A stretch of 64,000 nt of DNA from Methanoculleus thermophilus. GTDB taxonomy: Archaea; Halobacteriota; Methanomicrobia; Methanomicrobiales; Methanoculleaceae. The DNA lies in the NCBI RefSeq assembly GCF_001571405.1, contig NZ_BCNX01000008.1, positions 1 to 64,000 on the forward strand, read 5' to 3'. Below are positions 27,435 to 35,696 of this stretch, piece by piece. A program made the translations under genes and the position numbers. The notes under the pieces were generated by a model. That model was not told where the DNA came from. It did not search any database and worked only from the letters and a program-made list of their open reading frames with translations. Each line of letters starts with the position of its first letter. The stretch's first letter is position 1.

Positions 27435-28051
27435 AACAATCGAATATCCTCCACCCGCACATGGAGACCCGAGGACTGTGCGAGAATCATGTTCACGACA
27501 CCCGTGTGCGTAAGGTTCATCATGCAGAATCCGGGCAGGAACCGTTGCCGCATCCCGAGGACCGGTTCGCGCCGCACCGGCCGGGCAATCCCCTCGAAAC
27601 CAACGATGTGATATGCCTCGATCTCCTTAAACTCTCTGTCCCGCGAGAACTCCGGGCCGACGACGAGACAGGTGAGAAGACCGGTCACCGGATTTGCGTG
27701 AAGGACCGAGAGAACGTGCTGGACCGGGCAGCCCGCACCGGTCGGCCTCCCGACGACGATATCGCCGGCCGCAATCCCCCACCTCTCCACGAGGTCCGGG
27801 CGGAAGGGGAGGACGATCTTTCGGGCCGAGACCTCGCCGGGGAGGGGATCGAGGATGAAGTCGTACTCCCCGCCGAGGGCGTCCCGGCCGGAGTAGCGTG
27901 CCTCGCCCTCGAACCGGGGGGAGAGGGGCCCGGAGGGGCAAAAGATGCAGTCCTGGAGTTCCCGCTCCCCCCGCCGGACCCGCTCGAGGAATGCCTGGCA
28001 GGTCGGGGCGCCGCAGGCCCCGCAGTCTTTTTCGGGCGGTTGCCATGCCAC
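27431..28051 (-). CDS. 4Fe-4S domain protein co-operonic with marker 16
   Basis: 206 residues from a GTG at 28051, preceded by a GGGGGG run and 4 nt after the GTPase stop; a longer frame to 28162 only reads antisense to the GTPase. Residues 10-40 carry CGACGAPTCQAF and CIFC, the Fe4S4 domain seen in CODH/RnfB-type proteins. The remainder (PFRPDLVERWGIAAGDIVVG, MNLTHTGVVNMIL) is a conserved but unassigned beta-rich domain. The neighbouring ABC ATPase and GTPase suggest a metallocluster assembly or activation module. Confidence 0.8.
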   Translation of the reverse strand: MAWQPPEKDCGACGAPTCQAFLERVRRGERELQDCIFCPSGPLSPRFEGEARYSGRDALGGEYDFILDPLPGEVSARKIVLPFRPDLVERWGIAAGDIVVGRPTGAGCPVQHVLSVLHANPVTGLLTCLVVGPEFSRDREFKEIEAYHIVGFEGIARPVRREPVLGMRQRFLPGFCMMNLTHTGVVNMILAQSSGLHVRVEDIRLL

Positions 28052-28055
28052 GGGG

Positions 28056-28763
28056 CTAGTCCCCCCGGAAGAGGTAGTCGGCGCCCTCCATCCTCCGGAC
28101 GACCCCGAAGTGGTGCTGCCAGCCGATCTCGGTCTTTCCGATGCAGACGGTGCAGACCCCAAGCGGCGGCACCCCCCGGAGGGTGATCGCCTCCGGGTCG
28201 GTGATCGGCGGATAGTCCTCGATCGCCCGGAGGAGGTAGCGCATCCCGGTCCCCTGGACGGCGTTCGTCTCGACGATATCTAGATCCGGGTTCACCTCGC
28301 GGATCTGCTCCCGGAAGACCTCCTTCTCGGCCTGGGAGACAAGGTCGATCCGGGTCACGACCGCGATATCGGCGAGCGCAAGCATTGGGGCCATCTTGAG
28401 GGGCGTGTTCGTCCCCGAGACCGCAGAGAGGACGACGACCCCGAGCCCCTGCGTCGTGTAGGGAGAGCACCGGAGGCAGAGCCCGGCGCTCTCGACCAGG
28501 AGGAGGTCGGCGCTCTCCTCTTCGGCCCAGGCAATGGCGTCCCGCATCACCATCACCCCGGCGTGGTCCGGGCAGAGGTCGCCGGAGCAGATGCTCCGTG
28601 CCGGGATCCCGAACTCGGCAGCGAGTTCTTCGTCCTCGAACGCCCGGACGACGTCGATCTTGAGGTAGGCGATCCGGTGCCGGTCCTGGAGCGAGCGGAT
28701 GGTCTGGCGCACGACGGCGGTCTTCCCGGCCGAGGGCGGGCCGGCGACGATAACAAGCCTCAT
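28056..28763 (-). CDS. HypB/CooC-like P-loop GTPase
   Basis: 235 residues. Walker A VAGPPSAGKTAVV (about 5-17), switch region ICSGDLCPDHAGVM, VESAGLCLRCSP, and the NKxD-like TRIDL with Asp at about 143. The SIMIBI layout resembles HypB and urease or cobalamin metallochaperones, with several Cys residues (CSGDLC, CLRC, CTVC) that could bind metal. It overlaps the ABC ATPase gene by 4 nt, so the two are made together. Confidence 0.82.
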   Translation of the reverse strand: MRLVIVAGPPSAGKTAVVRQTIRSLQDRHRIAYLKIDVVRAFEDEELAAEFGIPARSICSGDLCPDHAGVMVMRDAIAWAEEESADLLLVESAGLCLRCSPYTTQGLGVVVLSAVSGTNTPLKMAPMLALADIAVVTRIDLVSQAEKEVFREQIREVNPDLDIVETNAVQGTGMRYLLRAIEDYPPITDPEAITLRGVPPLGVCTVCIGKTEIGWQHHFGVVRRMEGADYLFRGD

Positions 28764-29539
28764 ACTCCGATCGACTCCGTGATCAGGTTGCCAGCCCGGA
28801 TCTCCTCCCGCATCCGGCGGAGGATGTCGTCGAGGCGGCGGGCCTCCCGGAGGGCGGCGATCTCTCTCCCGTCAGGCTCGATGATCCGGTCGACCGCCCC
28901 GTCCCGCATCACGATCCGTCGGGCGGAGAGGAGGGAGACCAGGGGGTCGTGGGTGACGAAGACGACCGCTTTCCCCGCATCCCGGAGAACCTCGATCACC
29001 CGCTCCTTGAAGATCCCGGCGTTCTCGACCTCGTCGAGGAGGATGATCGGCGCCGCTGCAATCATGACGGCGTCCGCCACCAGGAGCGAGCGGGTCTGTC
29101 CCCCGGAGAGCGCGGTCATCCGGGCGTCGGGGAGGATCGGCTCGCCCGTGAATTCGTTGGCAAGGGCGATCGTCCGGTCAATGATCCCGTCGTCCTCCAT
29201 CTTCCGGGACCGGACATGCATCGAAAGAAACTCTGCGACCGCCAGATCTGCAAGGCACCGGGTGTTCTGGGTGATCAGGGCGACGGGCTTGTGCGCCGGG
29301 TCGCGGACGAACTCTTCTGGAGGGTAAGCGCCGTTGACGAGGACCGTCCGGCCCGTCGCGGTGTCGCCGCGGGCGAAGACCTCGATATCGTTGATGAGGG
29401 CACTCTTTCCCGAGCCGGTGGGGCCGACGATCGAGATCGTATCCCCGGGCCGGATGGTGATCGCCTCGAACCGTTCCGGTTCGCCGCTCCGGCTCCGGCC
29501 CGGGAGGATCGTGACTTCCCGGATGGATGATGAGACCAT
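28760..29539 (-). CDS. Soluble ABC-type ATPase, first gene of the CoM/marker-16 operon
   Basis: 259 residues with a full set of ABC motifs: Walker A VGPTGSGKSAL, Q-loop ITQNTRC, signature ALSGGQTRSLLVADA, Walker B IILLDEVENAG and the switch His in VFVTHDPL. No membrane partner is encoded, so it is probably a soluble mechanochemical ATPase, in the manner of the McrA-activating AtwA, and not a transporter. Divergent from the XRE regulator across a 102-nt gap. Confidence 0.85.
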   Translation of the reverse strand: MVSSSIREVTILPGRSRSGEPERFEAITIRPGDTISIVGPTGSGKSALINDIEVFARGDTATGRTVLVNGAYPPEEFVRDPAHKPVALITQNTRCLADLAVAEFLSMHVRSRKMEDDGIIDRTIALANEFTGEPILPDARMTALSGGQTRSLLVADAVMIAAAPIILLDEVENAGIFKERVIEVLRDAGKAVVFVTHDPLVSLLSARRIVMRDGAVDRIIEPDGREIAALREARRLDDILRRMREEIRAGNLITESIGV

Positions 29540-29590
29540 ATGTGAGCATCGTCATGGACATTCATAACTGTTTTTCTTTATTCCCAGAAC

Positions 29591-29621
29591 ATTAACCATA
29601 ATAGGAAAATATTATCTTAAT
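29591..29621. promoter_or_regulatory. Operator-like dyad between the XRE regulator and the CoM operon
   Basis: ATTAACCATAATA, 6 nt, TATTATCTTAAT is an inverted repeat with one bulged base. It is embedded in AT-rich sequence and includes the probable TATA of the regulator gene (AAATATTA, about 30 nt before its ATG). The position between divergent units suits autoregulation and control of the operon by the adjacent XRE protein. Confidence 0.5.
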
Positions 29622-29641
29622 GATGATACAATAGTAGATAA

Positions 29642-30127
29642 ATGCTCTCGAGAAAGATCTTTGAGACCGATTTTGCCGAGGCACTGTTGGAGGAACTCGC
29701 CCGGCAGGATATGAGCATCCGCGACCTCGCGGAGCGGGCCGGGATCCCGCCTGCGACACTCTACAAGCTCACGTCGGGCCGGGCTGACCCGCGCCTCTCG
29801 ACCGTCCGGAGGATAGTGAACGTCCTCGAACCGCGGGAGAAGTCGTTCATCGCGGTCATCGCGGCCCGGTTCCTGCTCGACGAACTCGACAACCGCCACC
29901 TCACCATCGACGGGAAGGAGTACCTCATCCGGGGCTACGCGGCGGACTCCCTTGAGGAGTGCATCATCGCCGCGGTCCGGGCCGACAAGGACGGGGCGCT
30001 CGGGATCATCTGTGCACCCATCCTCGCCCCGATTGTGGAAAAGATCGTCGACTGCCCGATCGCGATCATCAAGCCGCAGCAGCAGACGCTGATCGAGGCG
30101 ATCGAGACGATAGCAAAGAGGATTTAG
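29642..30127 (+). CDS. XRE-family transcriptional regulator with a C-terminal sensor-like domain
   Basis: 161 residues. The helix-turn-helix is at about 23-50 (SIRDLAERAGIPPATLYKLT). The C-terminal half (YAADSLEECIIAAVRADKDG, ICAPILAPIVEKIVDCPIAI) is a small alpha/beta domain that may bind a ligand. Such proteins are frequent in methanogens. The short leader and the dyad upstream suggest autoregulation; divergence from the marker-16/CoM operon suggests that operon as a target. Confidence 0.85.
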   Translation: MLSRKIFETDFAEALLEELARQDMSIRDLAERAGIPPATLYKLTSGRADPRLSTVRRIVNVLEPREKSFIAVIAARFLLDELDNRHLTIDGKEYLIRGYAADSLEECIIAAVRADKDGALGIICAPILAPIVEKIVDCPIAIIKPQQQTLIEAIETIAKRI

Positions 30128-30305
30128 GGGAGCCGGGGGGCACGGATCTCGCCGTCAGCCCCACGGCAAAGGTGGCGTCCTCTTTCGCCGCCTGTGTGAG
30201 TTTCGGCAGGAACAAGGTTCTCGCGGCGGTCACCGGGAGGAGGAGGCGCTCGATGGCCTCGGTGATGTCGCTACAGAGGAGGCGGATGTCCGATCGTTTT
30301 GGCAT
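30069..30305 (-). pseudogene. HEPN (DUF86-type) toxin remnant
   Basis: The frame starts MPKRSDIRLLCSDITEAIERLL, the normal N-terminal helix of DUF86/HEPN toxins. It then departs from the family after about 22 residues and runs antisense into the regulator gene. The RxxxxH catalytic motif is absent. It overlaps the MNT antitoxin gene end as in intact MNT-HEPN pairs, so this is a truncated toxin. Confidence 0.55.
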
Positions 30306-30591
30306 AGGCTACCTCGGCGGCTACCCGCTCACGGACAAGCGGTTTCAGTGCGTCGGGCGTCACCAGGTCGACGGGAGCGCCGAGGCGGAGCGAGAGGTAT
30401 TCCTCGAGTTCGATGAAGGTGAAGAAACCGACCGGCCGGGAGAACTCAACAAGGATATCGATATCGCTTGCCTCGGTCTGCTCGCCGCGTGCGACCGCTC
30501 CGTTGATACCGATCCGGCTGACCGAGAACCGCGTAAAGAGTTCGCCTTTGAGCCGTTGCAGAGTCGTGAAGACTTCTTCCCGGGACTGCAT
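30271..30591 (-). CDS. MNT-type nucleotidyltransferase antitoxin
   Basis: 106 residues from the ATG at 30591 (MQSREEVFTTLQRL). The minimal nucleotidyltransferase motif is GAVARGEQTEASDIDILVEF: Gly-x-x-ALA-Arg-Gly with two catalytic Asp residues in DID. The usual GS is GA here, which may reduce activity. Its HEPN partner is truncated, so it is an orphan antitoxin. Confidence 0.8.
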   Translation of the reverse strand: MQSREEVFTTLQRLKGELFTRFSVSRIGINGAVARGEQTEASDIDILVEFSRPVGFFTFIELEEYLSLRLGAPVDLVTPDALKPLVRERVAAEVAYAKTIGHPPPL

Positions 30592-30705
30592 GGATACCGG
30601 TATTCTGTCGGAGAGGTAGTAATGAATTGCTGCAGGGAGAGGCACCGACCGGCCGGAGCCCGCCCGAGCTCTGATTTCCGCAAAAAGGGTGTTATCCTTT
30701 GTTGT

Positions 30706-30879
30706 TCAAGTAGGTGATCTGGAGATCGATATGGACCAGTGCTTGATCCTCCGGGCTATCTGCTCCTGTTGGATTACGACAACTTTCGTGCCGGGCCAGA
30801 AGACCGCAAAACCCGCCGCCAGTGCCGTGACTGCGGCGGTGAGGAGGAGCGCCGGGACTACTGAACTTCCCTCTGTCAT
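30706..30879 (-). CDS. Small single-span membrane protein
   Basis: 57 residues from the ATG at 30879, one base after the stop of the PGF-CTERM protein gene. One span (VVPALLLTAAVTALAAGFAV) precedes a basic, probably cytosolic tail. Last gene of the operon behind promoter cassette 2. Unknown function. Confidence 0.55.
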   Translation of the reverse strand: MTEGSSVVPALLLTAAVTALAAGFAVFWPGTKVVVIQQEQIARRIKHWSISISRSPT

Positions 30880-30880
30880 C

Positions 30881-31993
30881 TCACCATCTCTTCCGGCCGA
30901 TGAGAAGCAACAGCGCCCCCACAAGCGAGAGGACCCCGAGCGCGGGACCGAACCCCGGGACCGTCCGGCTCGACGACTCCAGTTCCAGGTTGAGGGTGTT
31001 CGTCAGGCTCTCGAAGATGAATTCCTCCCGGAGGGTGGAGTAGCCCTCCTTCTCGACCGTGACCGTCTGCCAGTAGCCGAGGGTGTCTACCAGGTAGCGG
31101 CCGTCTTCTCCCGTTACGTTCGTCGCCGCAATGGGTTTGTCGTCGAGCGTAAACACCGACTCGAACCGCACCAGCGCACCGGGGACCGGGTTGCCGCCGG
31201 CATCCGTCACCCTGCCCGAGACCGCGATCGACGGCGGCGGCGGGATGCCGATGCGGATGGTCAGGTTCACACTCTTCTCGGCCCGGCGCCCGTAGTTGTC
31301 CCATGCCGTGACGGTGATCGTGTTCTCCCCGGTCAAGACCGGTACCGAGCAGGCGAACTCTGTCCCGTTCCCGCACGAGACCTCCCCCGCTCCGCTCCGG
31401 ACAACCACGCTCCGGACACCTGCAGGGGCATGGACCTCCCCGACGACGGCGACGTGAGGCGGCACGACGTCGATCCAGGCTACGCCGCCCTCATGCAGGG
31501 AGGTGATCTCGATGGCGATCGGGTCTTCGACGGGCTTCGGGCTCTCGTCGATGACGGTGAGGATGGGCGGCTCCCCGGCCGTGCCGAAGACGAAGGTCGC
31601 GTTGTCGTGGTGGTAGGACCGGGAACCGCTCGGAACCTGGTTCACCCAGGTGCAGGGCTTCTCGACGCCCGCGGGGGTGGGGATCTTCGTGGAACGTTCG
31701 TCGCTGATGGAGAAGAGGTGGTTGCCGCCGCTATCGAAGATCAACGTCGTTCTGTCGGCCGTATGGACGACGATCGAGCCGAACGGTATCCCGAAGGCTC
31801 CCTCCGCGGTAACCCCGGGCTCCGGCTGAAGGCTCAGCTCGCCGGAGATGGCGATCGTCTCGATCGACTCGTTCACCCATAAATCGGGGACCGGGTATCG
31901 GTCGGGGTCGAACCCTGTATCTGCGCTCGCTGCCGGGATTGTCGCGAGCAGCACCGCGAGGAGGAGTGCCGCCGGCCGGATCACTCCTCTCAT
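30881..31993 (-). CDS. Surface protein with Ig-like and carboxypeptidase-regulatory-like domains and PGF-CTERM tail
   Basis: 370 residues. A signal peptide (about 1-24) is followed by a beta-rich region, an Ig-like domain (VAVVGEVHAPAGVRSVVVRS; ENTITVTAWDNYGRRAEKSV) and a carboxypeptidase-regulatory fold (SGRVTDAGGNPVPGALVRFE; VTGEDGRYLVDTLGYW). The C-terminus VPGFGPALGVLSLVGALLLL ending in IGRKRW is a PGF-CTERM signal, so archaeosortase A processing and lipid attachment are expected. It overlaps its upstream gene by 4 nt. Confidence 0.82.
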   Translation of the reverse strand: MRGVIRPAALLLAVLLATIPAASADTGFDPDRYPVPDLWVNESIETIAISGELSLQPEPGVTAEGAFGIPFGSIVVHTADRTTLIFDSGGNHLFSISDERSTKIPTPAGVEKPCTWVNQVPSGSRSYHHDNATFVFGTAGEPPILTVIDESPKPVEDPIAIEITSLHEGGVAWIDVVPPHVAVVGEVHAPAGVRSVVVRSGAGEVSCGNGTEFACSVPVLTGENTITVTAWDNYGRRAEKSVNLTIRIGIPPPPSIAVSGRVTDAGGNPVPGALVRFESVFTLDDKPIAATNVTGEDGRYLVDTLGYWQTVTVEKEGYSTLREEFIFESLTNTLNLELESSSRTVPGFGPALGVLSLVGALLLLIGRKRW

Positions 31994-32898
31994 GCCTCAT
32001 CCTCCAGCGCGTCTCTTTCGGCGGAAACGTACTCGACGTACGGCTCCGAAGCACCGTCCCGGACCGCGGTCCCAGAGAATGCATAAACCGGTCGGACCGT
32101 ATCCTGCACGACACCGCGGGGCTCCATCCAGTAGCCGAGCGAGATATTCTCGATTGTGACACGGTCATAGGCCGCACTTCCCGAAGGGCCGACGGTCCGT
32201 GATGCGAGGAGGTCGGCGTACGCCTCCTCCGGCGATCTAACGGCGACACTGCCCTCCGGTTCCACCTCCCGCCAGGTCTTCACGAGCCCGACGACATCGC
32301 CGCCGTCGCCCAGGATCACCGCAAACTCATCGCCGTAGACCGGCAGCCCGTCGAGCGACCGGCCGAACCGGACGGCAACGGTAACGTCGTACGACGCTTC
32401 AGGTTCATCGCCGCCTGAACTCCAGACCTCGTGCCTCTGGTTCACGGCGATCTCCACGACCCGGGCGTCCGGTGACGCCATCCCGGTCTTTGCGAGGAAG
32501 GCACGCGCGATCTCCTCCGCCTCCGCATCTGCCGGGAGATCCGGCTGCCGGGTCACCTCGGCCGGCAGCTCACGGTCGGGGATATGGTAAGCCACGGCGC
32601 CGGAGTGCGCATACACCGAGAGCCACTCCTCCGGGTCCTTTGAGGTGTCGACGAGGCGAAACTCCCTGGATTTCTCGCTCAACTCTCCCGAGAGCCCGAA
32701 CCGCCCGGCAATCCCCCGGACCTCCTCCCCCGTGACGGTGGCGGGGACGGCCCGGTAGAGCGTGCAGGAGTTCGGCGTCTCCGGGAACTCAGCGGCGAGA
32801 GAGAATTTATCCGCATCCGCGCTCAGCGGATTGAGAATCAGTATGCAGCCGACCGCAATCGCCAGGACGAATGCGCCGACCACGAGGTTACTCTTCAT
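31990..32898 (-). CDS. Exported two-domain protein, PepSY/YycH-like
   Basis: 302 residues with an N-terminal anchor (VVGAFVLAIAVGCILILNPL) and no C-terminal span. Repeats such as EEIARAFLAKTGM and SYDVTVAVRFGRSLDGLPVY have the helix-plus-sheet pattern of PepSY or YycH-type extracytoplasmic inhibitor modules. Overlaps both operon neighbours by 4 nt. Possibly a protease inhibitor or binding partner of the upstream gene product; this is a guess from fold type. Confidence 0.65.
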   Translation of the reverse strand: MKSNLVVGAFVLAIAVGCILILNPLSADADKFSLAAEFPETPNSCTLYRAVPATVTGEEVRGIAGRFGLSGELSEKSREFRLVDTSKDPEEWLSVYAHSGAVAYHIPDRELPAEVTRQPDLPADAEAEEIARAFLAKTGMASPDARVVEIAVNQRHEVWSSGGDEPEASYDVTVAVRFGRSLDGLPVYGDEFAVILGDGGDVVGLVKTWREVEPEGSVAVRSPEEAYADLLASRTVGPSGSAAYDRVTIENISLGYWMEPRGVVQDTVRPVYAFSGTAVRDGASEPYVEYVSAERDALEDEA

Positions 32899-33539
32899 AA
32901 CCCCGGTCCTGCAGTGGAGTAGTACCCGGGCGGCGGCGTAACCGGCCCTTGGTCCACCAGGACAGGGCCCTGCTGCTCGACATCCCGCGAACCGTATATG
33001 ATATGCAACGGGGACGCCGAGCCCTCGGCACGCGCCCGGGGCTCAATCCCGCTGATCCAGAACGTCTCCCCACCAAACGTCACGCTCCCGATAAGGCCCT
33101 TCTCCGAGGTCGTCAGGAGGACGTCGCTTCCCTCGACGCCGGGAATCGTCCCTTCGTAGGAGTCGATGCCGTCGTCGATCTGCTCGAAGGTCATCCTCTC
33201 CAGACCGGCCCGATACTCCGTGCCGCGGATCCGGAGCGGGAGTGCTCCCTCCCGCACCTGGCTGTTGACGGCAGCATGGTCGAACGTCACGATATCGTAC
33301 CGGGTGATGCCCTTCGGGATCTGCAGTTCCTCCGGCGCCGAAATCCCGGCGGCCGCAAGATCGGAGAGCGATGCGGCGTCTGCGACGATAACGGTCATCC
33401 CATCGCCGACGACCAGGACCGGGCCGCTCTCGTCCTCGGCCGGAGACCCGGATCCTTGGGCGCCTGCACCCAGCGCGATTGCCACTGCAACGATCAGGCA
33501 TGCCAGGAGAGCGATACCTCCGATATGGGTTTGATTCAT
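32895..33539 (-). CDS. Exported protein resembling a metalloprotease propeptide, without a catalytic domain
   Basis: 214 residues with a signal peptide (IGGIALLACLIVAVAIALGA). The central part (LPLRIRGTEYRAGLERMTF; YEGTIPGVEGSDVLLTTSEK; GSVTFGGETFWI) has the repeating strand pattern of the prodomains that precede M12-type zincins. It ends 50 residues later in a Gly/Pro/Val-rich tail with no HExxH. GAGGAGA precedes the ATG. First gene of the four-gene operon behind promoter cassette 2, 45 nt leader. Confidence 0.7.
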   Translation of the reverse strand: MNQTHIGGIALLACLIVAVAIALGAGAQGSGSPAEDESGPVLVVGDGMTVIVADAASLSDLAAAGISAPEELQIPKGITRYDIVTFDHAAVNSQVREGALPLRIRGTEYRAGLERMTFEQIDDGIDSYEGTIPGVEGSDVLLTTSEKGLIGSVTFGGETFWISGIEPRARAEGSASPLHIIYGSRDVEQQGPVLVDQGPVTPPPGYYSTAGPGL

Positions 33540-33598
33540 GATGTCTCCTCAAGGTGATGGGCGACCTCCAGTGATCGCGGCATCCACACGGGAGAGGT

Positions 33599-33645
33599 CA
33601 ACGTTCCCCTATAAACGATTTCTGTGGCAATCATCTACACATCGG
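33599..33645 (-). promoter_or_regulatory. Shared promoter cassette, copy 2
   Basis: Sense: ATGTGTAGA, 6 nt, CCACAGAAA, TCG, TTTATA, 4 nt, AACGTTGA. Transcribes the operon 33539 to 30706; expected start near 33590. Confidence 0.8.
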
Positions 33646-34066
33646 ACCTTTCCGATCGATTCTGGACCAGGATTAAGCCGTTACGGGCCGGAAACCGGGG
33701 GCGCGCCCGGTCTCGGAGGATGAGCATTACGTTGCCGAGCGCGATCCCGGCGATCTACGAGTCGGCCCCGATCAACTCCGGGGTGGCTGCAGTAATCCCC
33801 GACGAGCCGACTTCGGGCACTGCTATGTCGCGGTTGGTGTGACGGGGGGCAACCCTGGGCGCTTCACCGCCGGGCGTAGTCGATGCGGATTGTGCGGCAG
33901 AAGGCATGATGGGATCTCGCTTGTAGTTCTTCGCGATTGAGGCCACCGTCTCCTCCTCCGGATCCACAAACACCCGGAGATGAGGACAAAAAGAGGATTG
34001 TCTCCACCGCGACCATCCTGCCGGTGCCGGGCCTGAGCACCGCCTCTCTGGGGCGTTCTGATTCGG
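33646..34066. other. Intergenic stretch without a supported gene
   Basis: Some 420 bases between promoter copy 2 and the end of the PD40 propeller gene. Short minus-strand frames (for example FVDPEEETVASIAKNYKRDP near 33960) look protein-like over about 30 residues but switch frame, so a gene remnant is possible. None can be assigned. Confidence 0.35.
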
Positions 34067-35269
34067 TCACAACTGCCTCCCGGCCCGCAGTGCAAGCGCA
34101 CAGATAGAAAGCGCCGCAACAGCAGAGAGTATCCCGAAACCCGGCGCGGCAACGGCCGGGTCGTCCAGAACCACCACATAAATATCATCTCCATCGCTCA
34201 CCGCAATCGTCTGCCCGTCGGGCGACCACTGGTGCATCCGAAAGTCGTACCCCGGAGCAAGAGGTTGCAGATCCGATCCTCCATCGTCCATCACCCAGAC
34301 CGACGACGGGGGACGGGACGCCGAATAGAACGCGATTTTTTCCCCGTCCGGGGACCAGATCGGTGTGCTGTCGATGTTTTCCGAGGTCAGACGGCGCATG
34401 TTGCTTCCGTCGGCGTTCACGATCCGGACTCCAAACGAGACGTTGTCAGAGGCGGGGTCGTGAGTCAGCGCGGCATAGAGGATTTTGCGCCCGTCGGGAG
34501 ACCAGGAGAACTGCAGGACATCTTCCCCGTCGGGAGTTATCTGCAACCCGCCCGACCCATCGACGTTCATCACCCGGATCACAGCTGTGCCGGAGGCCCG
34601 GGAGAGGTAGGCGATCCTGTCGCCCTCCGGATGCCACCGGGGCATCAGGGCATCGCCCGAGGAAGTAAGCCCCCGTCCTCCGCTGCCATCCGAGTTCACG
34701 ACCCAGATGTCGGCCTCTCTACGGATCTCTGAAAGATTGATATTCATCGAAGCACGACCGCCATGCTCATCGGCAGTTGCCTCCCTGATATCCGCGCCTC
34801 CGAAGAGGCACGACGTATACGCGATCATCCTGCCGTCCGGGCTCCACTCCGCCTCGTAGCCCCGCGGCCCATGCAGCCAGGGGACGACGTTTGTCCCGTT
34901 GGTCACCTGCACCGGACCGGTTCCGTCGGCGTTCATCACCCAGAGGTCGTATGAGCCCGATCTGTCGGATATAAATAAGATCTCCTTTCCGTCGGGGGAC
35001 CAGGGGTTCGTGACGAAGAAGTCCCGCGACCCGGCCGGGGTCAGGTCCGTCCCGGCGGTCCCGTCGGCGGCCATCACCCGGATGGTCATATCCCCGGTGC
35101 CGGGGTCGAACGAGATGTACGCGATCCGCTCTCCGTCGGGAGACCAGAAGGGAAATCCGTCCAACTCGGGGGTATCGGTGAGCTGGAGGAACTCGGCCGC
35201 GGCTGCGGCTCCCGGGAAGAGGAGGAGGCAGATTGTGAACGGGATGATGCATAGCCTTTTGCAGTTCAT
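34067..35269 (-). CDS. Secreted TolB-like PD40 beta-propeller with PGF-type tail
   Basis: 400 residues. A signal peptide (LCIIPFTICLLLFPGAAAA) is followed by six or more TolB/PD40 repeats: FPFWSPDGERIAYISFD, NPWSPDGKEILFISD, EAEWSPDGRMIAYTSC, PRWHPEGDRIAYLS, FSWSPDGRKILYAA and PIWSPDGEKIAFYS. The end, APGFGILSAVAALSICALAL, is PGF-CTERM-like. Surface-exposed protein of unknown ligand. It starts 11 nt after the Cys-rich gene and closes the operon behind promoter cassette 3. Confidence 0.85.
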   Translation of the reverse strand: MNCKRLCIIPFTICLLLFPGAAAAAEFLQLTDTPELDGFPFWSPDGERIAYISFDPGTGDMTIRVMAADGTAGTDLTPAGSRDFFVTNPWSPDGKEILFISDRSGSYDLWVMNADGTGPVQVTNGTNVVPWLHGPRGYEAEWSPDGRMIAYTSCLFGGADIREATADEHGGRASMNINLSEIRREADIWVVNSDGSGGRGLTSSGDALMPRWHPEGDRIAYLSRASGTAVIRVMNVDGSGGLQITPDGEDVLQFSWSPDGRKILYAALTHDPASDNVSFGVRIVNADGSNMRRLTSENIDSTPIWSPDGEKIAFYSASRPPSSVWVMDDGGSDLQPLAPGYDFRMHQWSPDGQTIAVSDGDDIYVVVLDDPAVAAPGFGILSAVAALSICALALRAGRQL

Positions 35270-35280
35270 GCTCTATGCCT

Positions 35281-35694
35281 TCAGGGGGTGGTTACACAGG
35301 AACACGTAGCCTCCTCGGTCAGTATCGGCACAGCGCTGGCACAGTAGCACTTGGCCTGGGTCGTAACCTCGACCGTGTAGGAGGGGGGAGGAGACGGAGA
35401 CGAAACGATTAGGTTTGCCGAGCCCGCCTGTATTGAGGTGCCGGGATAACGATACTCATGCCGTCTAAACTGACCGTCCCAGCTGGCCTTCGCGATCACC
35501 GTCAGGTCGCAGCTGTAGCCCGGCCCGGGACACTCTTTCTCATGGAACGTGAAGCAACCGTTTGCAGACCATTCCACCGCAATGTATCGCGCACCGTCCG
35601 TCCTTTGATACAATTTTGCGGAGATTATTTTTGCCGATGCGTTATATTTGAACGTCTGGACGGGACCACATGAACCAAGGAGTTGATCCGCCAT
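35281..35694 (-). CDS. Small Cys-rich protein of unknown function
   Basis: 137 residues from an ATG with a good GGAGG 7 nt upstream. There is no signal peptide and no span. The central part carries Cys residues (GCFTFHEKECPGPGYSCDL) and the C-terminus ends in CYCASAVPILTEEATCSCVT, suggesting disulfides or metal binding. Starts 2 nt after the 77-codon frame. Not recognised. Confidence 0.6.
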   Translation of the reverse strand: MADQLLGSCGPVQTFKYNASAKIISAKLYQRTDGARYIAVEWSANGCFTFHEKECPGPGYSCDLTVIAKASWDGQFRRHEYRYPGTSIQAGSANLIVSSPSPPPSYTVEVTTQAKCYCASAVPILTEEATCSCVTTP

Positions 35695-35696
35695 AG

